Source of the DNA: Oscillospiraceae bacterium UBA1230
Lineage (GTDB): Bacteria > Bacillota > Clostridia > Oscillospirales > Oscillospiraceae
Reading direction: 5' to 3'
DNA: 5,741 bases
Assembly (NCBI GenBank): GCA_002309395.1
Contig: DBWU01000040.1
Span: 1,173-6,913, forward strand
Every line of letters starts with the position of its first letter. Positions within the stretch are counted from its first letter, which is position 1. Both the position numbers and the translations under genes were made by a program. This document shows, one piece after another, positions 1 to 4,849 of the stretch. Under the pieces are notes generated by a model. It worked only from the letters and a program-made list of their open reading frames with translations. It did not search any database and was not told the origin of the DNA.

Positions 1-473
1 CGGAAGGTGGTGGCGTAACCCACGCACACGGCGTTGTGGTATTTCAGTACGCCGTAGGGATTGTCGCTGTCGGCGTCGGTGGTGGGGATGACCACCAGCG
101 AACCCTCGTCATAGGCGAGGCGCGACGTCATCCAGTCGTATACCGCCAACTCCTTTTCAAAATCGCTCATGCCGTCTGTGATGATCTCCTCCAGTATCCC
201 GGAGGCCATCTCCAGCGTTTCCTTCTCCTTCTCGTTCAATCCGTCGCTGTTTCCGGCACGGTAGGCGTCGGAAATGGCGGTGGTGGGCAGGATGGTATAT
301 TCCTCCGCGATCACCACGCCGTCTTCGGCGGAGGCGAACTCCTCATACCCGGAGGACGCCTCCCCCTGCCCCATGGCGCGCACGGCGAAAAACGTCATGG
401 CGGAAAAGACCGCGCCGCTTAATAGAAAGACCAGCGCCAGCACCACGGCTGTCACTTTAAATCCCTTACTCAT
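1..473 (-). CDS. Transglutaminase-like domain protein, exported or membrane-anchored (C-terminus missing)
   Basis: The reading frame runs from an ATG at 471-473 to the left edge without a stop, giving the first 157 residues. Residues 1-6 are polar and basic, and residues 7-30 form one hydrophobic stretch, either an uncleaved anchor or a signal peptide; there is no lipobox. Residues about 80-157 resemble the start of a transglutaminase-like/cysteine protease core: a helix with FEKELAVYDWM, then NPYGVLKYHNAVCVGYA, where Cys150 fits the catalytic cysteine of the family's GvCqGYA motif. The His and Asp of the triad would lie beyond the window. A GAGGT Shine-Dalgarno (481-485) sits 7 nt before the ATG and supports this start. 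The gene has its own promoter just after the terminator of the upstream lipoprotein gene. Bacterial members of this fold are cysteine peptidases or related enzymes, often extracellular; the substrate cannot be told. The domain call is fairly sure, activity is inference. Confidence 0.82.
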   Translation of the reverse strand, partial: MSKGFKVTAVVLALVFLLSGAVFSAMTFFAVRAMGQGEASSGYEEFASAEDGVVIAEEYTILPTTAISDAYRAGNSDGLNEKEKETLEMASGILEEIITDGMSDFEKELAVYDWMTSRLAYDEGSLVVIPTTDADSDNPYGVLKYHNAVCVGYATTF

Positions 474-522
474 CTGAACGACCTCACTTTCCGCGTTGCG
501 TCCTTTCGGATGCCGCATTTGT

Positions 523-551
523 ATTATACCACATCCGTACCTGCCGTGCAA
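523..551 (-). promoter_or_regulatory. Sigma-A type promoter of the transglutaminase-like gene
   Basis: On the minus strand a perfect TATAAT (523-528) is preceded by TGG, giving an extended -10 (TGnTATAAT). A weak -35, TTGCAC (546-551), lies 17 nt upstream. The -10 is about 50 nt before the start codon at 473. The -35 overlaps the T-tract of the preceding terminator. Confidence 0.75.
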
Positions 552-581
552 AAAAAGGATCTCCGAACCGGTCGGAGATCC
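550..581 (-). terminator. Intrinsic terminator of the DUF4830-like lipoprotein gene
   Basis: A perfect 10-bp inverted repeat (557-566 with 572-581, arms GGATCTCCGA / TCGGAGATCC) has a 5-nt loop. Read on the minus strand it is followed directly by seven T (550-556), the classic Rho-independent form. It begins 20 nt after the stop codon at 602-604. On the plus strand the stem is followed only by GTTTTGC, so plus-strand termination would be weak. Confidence 0.9.
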
Positions 582-601
582 GTTTTGCGCCGTAGGCGCG
601 T

Positions 602-1066
602 CTACTGCGGATAGGACAGTCCGGCGGTAAATCCGTTCTCCCCCATGGCGATCACGTCGCCGCCGATGAGTTGCCCGTCGCACAGGAACAGATTGACCTG
701 CACGTCTCCGGCGTAGTCGGGATAGTTGCAGATCGCGTAGGTGTAGCGGATGACCTCCCTGCCGCCGTATTGGGCAAAGGGCAGGTCTTGTTTCTCCTGT
801 AGGGCGATATAATCGCCGAAGCTCTCCTTCAGCTCACGGGGGAGCTGCAGCGTCAGTGTCTCCACAGGCTCCGGCCGGATCTGCCAGCCCAGTCCGGTCA
901 GATAGTCCTGCCGTTGCTGTTCCGACGACAGCATCACCGGCTCCGTATCGCCTCCGCCGTGTCCCAGACAGCCTGCCAGCAGAAACACCGCCGCGGCGAC
1001 CACCGCCGCGCTTACGCCCAACAGCGCCGCCCGACGCTTAAAATGCCTGATATGTACCACGCGCAT
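602..1066 (-). CDS. DUF4830-like lipoprotein
   Basis: The product is 154 residues. A basic N-terminus (RHFKRR) is followed by a hydrophobic segment (about 14-31) and a lipobox LAGC at 30-33, so Cys33 is the predicted lipidated residue and the mature protein would be tethered to the outer face of the membrane. A short Gly/Asp linker follows. Residues about 50-145 match my memory of the DUF4830 pattern seen in Clostridia: YLTGLGWQI, then PEPVETLTLQLP, a short helix, REVIRYTYAICNYP, and a strand-rich end with DGQLIGGDV. The function of that domain is unknown and none is claimed here. A GAGGTG Shine-Dalgarno (1075-1080) lies 8 nt before the ATG. The gene is divergent from rsuA and ends at a strong terminator. 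I found no convincing promoter for it in the short gap upstream. The lipoprotein call is firm; the DUF assignment rests on pattern recognition. Confidence 0.85.
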   Translation of the reverse strand: MRVVHIRHFKRRAALLGVSAAVVAAAVFLLAGCLGHGGGDTEPVMLSSEQQRQDYLTGLGWQIRPEPVETLTLQLPRELKESFGDYIALQEKQDLPFAQYGGREVIRYTYAICNYPDYAGDVQVNLFLCDGQLIGGDVIAMGENGFTAGLSYPQ

Positions 1067-1094
1067 ACTTTCATCACCTCATAGTCTTTTTTAT

Positions 1095-1122
1095 TTGCAA
1101 AGAGCGAAAAATATGCTACAAT
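1095..1122 (+). promoter_or_regulatory. Promoter of rsuA
   Basis: TTGCAA (1095-1100) and TACAAT (1117-1122) are separated by 16 nt, with TGC just before the -10, giving an extended -10 form (TGnTACAAT). The start codon of rsuA follows 24 nt downstream with an AGGGAGG Shine-Dalgarno at 1135-1141, so the predicted leader is only about 15-20 nt. Confidence 0.7.
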
Positions 1123-1146
1123 CCAGAAAAAAGAAGGGAGGCCGCT

Positions 1147-1845
1147 ATGGAACGGTTGGATAAGCGTCTTTCGTCCACCGGGCGGTGGACGCGCCGGGAA
1201 GTGAAGGAACTGATCCGCCGTGGACAGGTCACGGTAGACGGCAGACCTGCCGCCTCGCCGGAGGAGAAGGTGGACGAGAGCGCGGTAGTGTGCGTATCGG
1301 GCGAGGCGGTGGCGCTGGAGCGGTTTCTCTACGTGATGCTTCACAAACCATCCGGCGTGCTCTCCGCCACGGAAGACTCCCGGCAAAAGACGGTGCTGGA
1401 CCTTCTGCCGCCGGCATATCGCCGCCGAGGTCTTTCGCCGGTGGGCAGGCTGGATAAGGACACGGAGGGTCTTCTCCTCCTGACGGACGACGGCGCCCTG
1501 TCCCACCGCCTTACCAGTCCCCGCTCCCACGTGGACAAGGTCTATTACGCCCGGGTAAGCGGCGCGTTGCAAGAGGCGGACCGGCAGGCGTTCGCCGCCG
1601 GCATGGTGCTGGGGGACGGCCTGCGCTGCCGGAGCGCGTCGCTGGAGATCCTCTCCCCCTGCGAGTGCCTTGTCACGCTTCAGGAGGGGAAATTCCATCA
1701 GGTCAAGCGGATGCTGGCGGCGGTGGGAAAGCCGGTGGTCTATCTCAAGCGCCTCTCCATCGGCGCGCTGCGTCTGGATGAAACGCTGGCGCCGGGCGCC
1801 TTCCGTCTGCTGACGCCGGAGGAAATTGCCTCATTAGGCGGCTGA
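1147..1845 (+). CDS. rsuA: Pseudouridine synthase, RsuA/RluB/E/F family
   Basis: The product is 232 residues, close to E. coli RsuA (231). Residues about 1-45 form an S4 RNA-binding domain (MERLDKRLSS, then LIRRGQVTVDGRPA). The catalytic domain follows from about residue 58, with MLHKPSG (64-70), the family motif GRLDKDTEG (100-108) holding the catalytic Asp103, LLTDDGALSHRLTSP, and EGKFHQVKRML (180-190). The C-terminus (APGAFRLLTPEEIASL) closely resembles that of RsuA. RsuA isomerises one uridine of the small-subunit rRNA (U516 in E. coli) to pseudouridine in the cytoplasm; a closely related member modifying 23S rRNA cannot be fully excluded. The length and C-terminus favour RsuA over the longer RluB and RluF, and the S4 domain argues against RluE. 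The Shine-Dalgarno AGGGAGG lies 5 nt before the ATG. The gene appears to be transcribed alone from its own promoter. Confidence 0.92.
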   Translation: MERLDKRLSSTGRWTRREVKELIRRGQVTVDGRPAASPEEKVDESAVVCVSGEAVALERFLYVMLHKPSGVLSATEDSRQKTVLDLLPPAYRRRGLSPVGRLDKDTEGLLLLTDDGALSHRLTSPRSHVDKVYYARVSGALQEADRQAFAAGMVLGDGLRCRSASLEILSPCECLVTLQEGKFHQVKRMLAAVGKPVVYLKRLSIGALRLDETLAPGAFRLLTPEEIASLGG

Positions 1846-1849
1846 TCCG

Positions 1850-1867
1850 CTGTCGGATTACCGACAG
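1850..1867. repeat. Inverted repeat after rsuA (stem-loop without T-tract)
   Basis: CTGTCGG (1850-1856) and CCGACAG (1861-1867) form a perfect 7-bp stem with an ATTA loop, 4 nt after the rsuA stop codon. The position suits a terminator or 3' end stabiliser, but the following bases are A-rich rather than T-rich, so it is not a standard intrinsic terminator on either strand. Confidence 0.5.
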
Positions 1868-1914
1868 AACGCCAAAAAACAGGGTAAAAATTTGTAGAAA
1901 AGATAAAAAACCTC

Positions 1915-1943
1915 TTGCAAAATCGTGATTATGACGATATAAT
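1915..1943 (+). promoter_or_regulatory. Sigma-A promoter of the PucR/CdaR-like regulator
   Basis: TTGCAA (1915-1920) and a perfect TATAAT (1938-1943) are spaced by 17 nt. A run of A-tracts (about 1874-1910) lies upstream and could act as an UP element. Transcription should start near 1950, which places the first plausible start codon at 2004 and leaves a leader of about 54 nt. Confidence 0.85.
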
Positions 1944-1944
1944 A

Positions 1945-1964
1945 TCAAGTGTTACTTGACACTT
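1945..1964. promoter_or_regulatory. Overlapping inverted repeats at the predicted transcription start (candidate operator)
   Basis: Two symmetric elements share bases: TCAAGT-GTT-ACTTGA (1945-1959, 6-bp arms, 3-nt centre) and AAGTGT-TACTTG-ACACTT (1947-1964, 6-bp arms, 6-nt centre). They begin 2 nt after the -10 and cover the expected +1. A dimeric repressor bound here would block initiation, and autoregulation by the gene's own HTH product is one option. The symmetry is seen; the regulatory role is inferred. Confidence 0.45.
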
Positions 1965-1973
1965 TGCACAAAT

Positions 1974-1998
1974 CGCCCGGCTTCCGGGCGGGGAGGAG
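1974..1998 (+). promoter_or_regulatory. Leader hairpin abutting the Shine-Dalgarno of the regulator
   Basis: CGCCCGG (1974-1980) and CCGGGCG (1984-1990) make a perfect 7-bp GC-rich stem with a CTT loop. The next base begins the strong Shine-Dalgarno GGGAGGAG (1991-1998), 5 nt before the ATG at 2004. There is no T-tract, so it is not a terminator. The Shine-Dalgarno decides the start codon. The hairpin could tune ribosome access or protect the 5' end; that is inference. Confidence 0.55.
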
Positions 1999-2003
1999 CT
2001 TCC

Positions 2004-3098
2004 ATGTCGGGACGGATTTTTCAAAACGTAGTACTGCAATTTAAAGAGACAACGGATCGTACCATCGGCGTGATCGACGGCGAGGGCACGGTGATCGCCT
2101 GCAGTGAGCTGACGGGGATCGGCAAGAAATGGAACAAATACGTGGAGACCGTCAACGCCGCGCAGGGTGAATGCGTGGCGCTGGAGGGGTGGACGTTCAA
2201 GGCGCTTCCCGGTTGGGGCGGAAGGTTCGACTATGCCGCCTTTTCCAGCGGTGAAGACGGCGTGGGTCGCACGGTGTGCTCCATGGCGGTGGTGGCGCTG
2301 AACGCGGCGAAGGCGTACTACGAGGAGAAGCACGATAAAGGCTCCTTCATCAAGAACATCATTTCCGACAATATCCTCATCAGCGACATTTATATGCGCG
2401 CCAAAGAGCTTCACGTGGCGGCGGAGGTAGCGCGCGGCGTGTTTGTGATCCGCCCGGTGGATGAGAAGGCCGGCTCCGTTTCGCTGGAGATAGTGCAGAC
2501 CATGTTCCCCGACCGGCAGAACGATTTTGTCATCAGCGTCGGGGAAGAGGACGTGGCGCTGATCCACCAGATGAGCGAGAACGCCACCGGCAGGGAGATG
2601 GAGAAGGTGGCCACCCGGATTGCCGACGCGCTGAAGGTAGACGGGGAGGACCGCGTATTCGTCGGCGTGGGCACGCTGGCGCTCCACCTGCGTGATCTGG
2701 CGAAATCCTACAAGGAGGCGCAGATCGCCATTGAAGTTGGCAAGGTGTTCGACACGGAGCGTTACGTTGTCAACTACGAGAATCTGGGCATCGGGCGTTT
2801 GATCTATCAGCTTCCCACCACGCTGTGCGAGATGTTTTTGCAGGAGGTTTTCAAAAAGAACCCCATTGACGCGCTGGATCAGGAGACGCTGTTTACCATC
2901 TACAAATTCTTTGAAAACAACCTCAACGTGTCGGAAACGGCGCGCAAGCTGTTCGTCCACCGCAACACGCTGGTCTACCGTCTGGAGAAGATCAAAAAAC
3001 TCACGGGTCTCGATCTGCGGGAGTTTGACGACGCCATCACCTTCAAGGTGGCGCTGATGGTCAAGAAGTATCTGACCAGCCGTGGGATCGACGCCTGA
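2004..3098 (+). CDS. PucR/CdaR-type transcriptional regulator
   Basis: The product is 364 residues from the ATG at 2004, chosen because of the GGGAGGAG Shine-Dalgarno; an upstream in-frame TTG at 1956 lies almost at the predicted transcription start and has no ribosome site. Residues about 8-40 (IGVIDGEGTVIACSELTGIG) resemble the start of the sugar-diacid recognition domain of CdaR, but the similarity fades after that. Residues about 140-260 look like the degenerate GGDEF-like domain of PucR/CdaR proteins (VGVGTLALHLRDLAKSYKEA, IAIEVGKVF). Residues about 305-360 are the PucR-type C-terminal helix-turn-helix (NVSETARKLFVHRNTLVYRL, EKIKKLTGLDLRE). It is therefore a cytoplasmic DNA-binding regulator; ligand and targets are unknown, and no sugar-acid catabolic gene lies nearby. 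It has its own promoter and terminator and lies just upstream of the ftsEX operon. The family call is firm; any link to cell division is speculation. Confidence 0.88.
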   Translation: MSGRIFQNVVLQFKETTDRTIGVIDGEGTVIACSELTGIGKKWNKYVETVNAAQGECVALEGWTFKALPGWGGRFDYAAFSSGEDGVGRTVCSMAVVALNAAKAYYEEKHDKGSFIKNIISDNILISDIYMRAKELHVAAEVARGVFVIRPVDEKAGSVSLEIVQTMFPDRQNDFVISVGEEDVALIHQMSENATGREMEKVATRIADALKVDGEDRVFVGVGTLALHLRDLAKSYKEAQIAIEVGKVFDTERYVVNYENLGIGRLIYQLPTTLCEMFLQEVFKKNPIDALDQETLFTIYKFFENNLNVSETARKLFVHRNTLVYRLEKIKKLTGLDLREFDDAITFKVALMVKKYLTSRGIDA

Positions 3099-3114
3099 TC
3101 GCGTCCCTATACCG

Positions 3115-3150
3115 TTCCCCCTCCGTCTGAATGCGGAGGGGGAATTTGTT
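3115..3150 (+). terminator. Intrinsic terminator after the regulator
   Basis: A perfect 11-bp inverted repeat (3115-3125 with 3134-3144, TTCCCCCTCCG / CGGAGGGGGAA) has an 8-nt loop and is followed by TTTGTT. It lies 16 nt after the stop codon. The T-tract is short, so some read-through towards ftsE is possible. Confidence 0.82.
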
Positions 3151-3184
3151 ATGTAAATTTCATAGTTTTTTCACATCTTACCAG

Positions 3185-3213
3185 TTGCCATTCTGTAACT
3201 ATTTGTTTATAAT
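3185..3213 (+). promoter_or_regulatory. Sigma-A promoter of the ftsE-ftsX-M23 operon
   Basis: TTGCCA (3185-3190, five of six consensus bases) and a perfect TATAAT (3208-3213) are separated by 17 nt in an AT-rich gap. The transcript should begin near 3220, about 50 nt before ftsE. With the terminator just upstream, it makes ftsEX independent of the regulator's transcript. Confidence 0.85.
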
Positions 3214-3230
3214 GTAATTTATAGTCGAAA

Positions 3231-3250
3231 GATACCCTTTTTTGGGTGTC
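3231..3250 (+). other. Hairpin in the ftsE leader with an all-T loop
   Basis: GATACCC (3231-3237) pairs with GGGTGTC (3244-3250) through 7 bp including one U-G wobble, leaving a loop of six T. It falls in the predicted leader, 8 nt before the Shine-Dalgarno GAGGGA (3259-3264). No T-tract follows, so it is not a terminator. Its role is unknown. Confidence 0.4.
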
Positions 3251-3269
3251 GGGAATATGAGGGACAGCT

Positions 3270-3953
3270 ATGATTCAACTGAAAGACGTGTACAAAACGT
3301 ATGATAACGGCACCTGTGCGCTGCAAGGCGTATCGTTCACGATAGAGGACGGGGAGTTCGTATTTCTGGTGGGTCCTTCCGGTTCCGGCAAGTCCACCAT
3401 TATCAAGCTGCTCACCGGCGAGGTGATCCCCACGAAGGGCGTGGTGATGATCAACGGCATTTCCATGACCCACATATCCGAGCGGAAGCTCCCCTATATG
3501 CGCCGCGCCACCGGCGTGATCTTTCAGGACTTCCGTCTGATTCCCGGCCGCACGGTGTACGACAATCTGGCGCTGGCGATGCACGTGGTAGGCGCATCCC
3601 GTCGGGAGATCCAGAGCCGGATCCCCTACGTGCTGGAGCTGGTGGGCCTTTCCGGCAAGGAGCGGCGTTATCCCGACGAGCTCTCCGGCGGTGAGCAGCA
3701 GCGCGTTGCCATCGCCCGTGCGCTGGTCAACAACCCCGGCACGATCGTGGCGGACGAACCCACGGGGAATCTGGATCCCATCCGCTCTCTGGAGATCATG
3801 ACGCTGTTGGAGCGGATCAACGCGTTAGGCACCACCGTAGTGGTGGTGACTCACGAGCGCGGTCTTGTCAATCAATTTGATAAGCGTGTCATTATGATAG
3901 AAAGCGGCGTTCTTGCGGGCGACGGTATGGGAACGTACGAGGTAAAGGGATGA
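3270..3953 (+). CDS. ftsE: Cell division ATP-binding protein FtsE
   Basis: The 227-residue product is the usual FtsE length and a single ABC ATPase domain. Visible motifs are Walker A GPSGSGKST (35-43), the Q-loop glutamine in VIFQDFRL (Gln86), the signature LSGGEQQR (138-145), Walker B IVADEPTGNLD (159-169) with Asp162 and Glu163, and the H-loop His195 in VVVTHERG. All key ATPase residues are present, so the protein should be active. FtsE sits on the cytoplasmic face of the membrane with FtsX; rather than transporting a substrate, the pair is known to control peptidoglycan hydrolases at the septum or along the cell wall. The neighbour on the 3' side, overlapping by 4 nt, is ftsX, which separates this from other MacB/LolD-type ATPases. 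The Shine-Dalgarno GAGGGA lies 5 nt before the ATG. Confidence 0.96.
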   Translation: MIQLKDVYKTYDNGTCALQGVSFTIEDGEFVFLVGPSGSGKSTIIKLLTGEVIPTKGVVMINGISMTHISERKLPYMRRATGVIFQDFRLIPGRTVYDNLALAMHVVGASRREIQSRIPYVLELVGLSGKERRYPDELSGGEQQRVAIARALVNNPGTIVADEPTGNLDPIRSLEIMTLLERINALGTTVVVVTHERGLVNQFDKRVIMIESGVLAGDGMGTYEVKG

Positions 3954-4834
3954 GACATAATTTTTCCTATTTTATCCGGGAAGGCGTCCGGAATATGTTT
4001 TCCCACGGATTCATGTCATTTGCCGCCGTGGGCATTACGGTAGCGTGTCTTTTGATCATGGGCACGTTCTCTCTGGTGGCGTATAACGCCAACGAGAATT
4101 TGGAGGATCTCCAGCGTGAGAATACGATCCTGGCGTTTGTAGACGAGAGCCTGACGGATGCGGAGGCGAAGGCGCTGGGCGCGAAGCTCTCGGCGCTGTC
4201 CAACGTGTCGGAGTGCACCTTCGTTTCCCGTCAGGAGGCGCGGGACAACTACGTTTCCCAGTATGATGAGGACGATCTTTACGCCGATCTGGATGCCGGT
4301 ATTTTCCGTCACCGCTACGTGATACACCTGACGGATATGGAGCGCATGGGTTCCACGGTGGCGGCGATCCGGCAGGTGGAAGGTGTGGCGAAAGTCCGGG
4401 CCGACGAGGATATATCCAACGGTTTTATGACGGTGCGTAATATTGCCGGCGTGATCAGTCTGGCGCTGATCGCGGTTTTGCTGGTGGTTTCCGTGTTTAT
4501 CATTTCCAACACCATCAAGCTCACCACCTTTGACCGCAAGGACGAGATCGCCATTATGAAGATGGTGGGCGCCACGGATGCGTTTATCCGCTGGCCGTTC
4601 GTATTTGAAGGCTTACTGCTGGGTCTGATCAGTGCGCTGGTCGCCTTTGGCCTGCAATGGCTTCTTTACCGCGCCATCGCGCAGGGCATCTCCATGTCCG
4701 ACACGCTGCAGATCCTGCGGGTGGTTTCGTTTGAGCAGATCTACCGCCCGGTGGCGGCGGCGTTCATGGCGGTGGGCATCGGTGTCGGTGTCGGCGGCAG
4801 TTTGATGGCGATCCGCAGATTCCTGCGTGTATAA
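3950..4834 (+). CDS. ftsX: Permease-like cell division protein FtsX
   Basis: The 294-residue product has the FtsX layout: a short cytoplasmic N-terminus (YFIREGVRNMFSHG), a first membrane segment at about 22-44, an extracellular domain at about 45-163, and three further segments at about 164-187, 217-240 and 267-287. The cytoplasmic loop between segments 2 and 3 carries the conserved family stretch SNTIKLTTFDRKDEIAIMKM followed by VGATDAFIRWPF, the expected coupling region to FtsE. The extracellular domain is the part that, in studied Gram-positive bacteria, contacts the coiled coil of a cell-wall hydrolase. The start codon overlaps the ftsE stop in an ATGA, a sign of translational coupling and balanced production. 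The hydrolase gene follows after 15 nt. No damage or missing region is seen. Confidence 0.95.
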   Translation: MRHNFSYFIREGVRNMFSHGFMSFAAVGITVACLLIMGTFSLVAYNANENLEDLQRENTILAFVDESLTDAEAKALGAKLSALSNVSECTFVSRQEARDNYVSQYDEDDLYADLDAGIFRHRYVIHLTDMERMGSTVAAIRQVEGVAKVRADEDISNGFMTVRNIAGVISLALIAVLLVVSVFIISNTIKLTTFDRKDEIAIMKMVGATDAFIRWPFVFEGLLLGLISALVAFGLQWLLYRAIAQGISMSDTLQILRVVSFEQIYRPVAAAFMAVGIGVGVGGSLMAIRRFLRV

Positions 4835-4849
4835 AGAGAGGAGCGAAGG

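Noticed and set aside
36..477. Two plus-strand open frames opposite the transglutaminase-like gene
   Set aside because: The minus-strand frame has a start codon with ribosome site, a promoter, a hydrophobic N-terminus and a catalytic-type Cys motif; the plus-strand products are low complexity.
1067..1146. Minus-strand promoter for the DUF4830-like lipoprotein gene
   Set aside because: Candidates such as TTGTAG with a downstream A/T-rich hexamer match poorly at any normal spacing, so none is annotated; the gene must have a promoter, but I cannot point to it.
1012..1698. Minus-strand open frame of 228 codons opposite rsuA and its promoter region
   Set aside because: It overlaps a strongly supported rsuA and part of the lipoprotein gene and shows no known domain.
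1956..1961. A perfect TTGACA that could be a second -35 before the regulator
   Set aside because: No -10-like hexamer is found 16-18 nt downstream; that position is the GC-rich hairpin.
1956..2003. In-frame TTG start 16 codons upstream of the regulator's ATG
   Set aside because: It lies only a few nt after the predicted transcription start, has no Shine-Dalgarno, and the extension would be encoded by the leader hairpin; the ATG at 2004 has a strong ribosome site.
1929..2960. Long open frame on the minus strand opposite the regulator gene (343 codons)
   Set aside because: It mirrors the GC-rich codons of the plus-strand gene, is rich in Arg/His/Leu without any recognisable domain, and has no ribosome site; the plus-strand product has clear family motifs.
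3147..3218. Several TGTWAH-like hexamers before ftsE (3147-3152, 3152-3157, 3194-3199, 3213-3218) resembling WalR half-sites
   Set aside because: WalR boxes need two direct half-sites with a 5-nt gap, and none of these pairs has that spacing; such hexamers are common by chance in AT-rich DNA.
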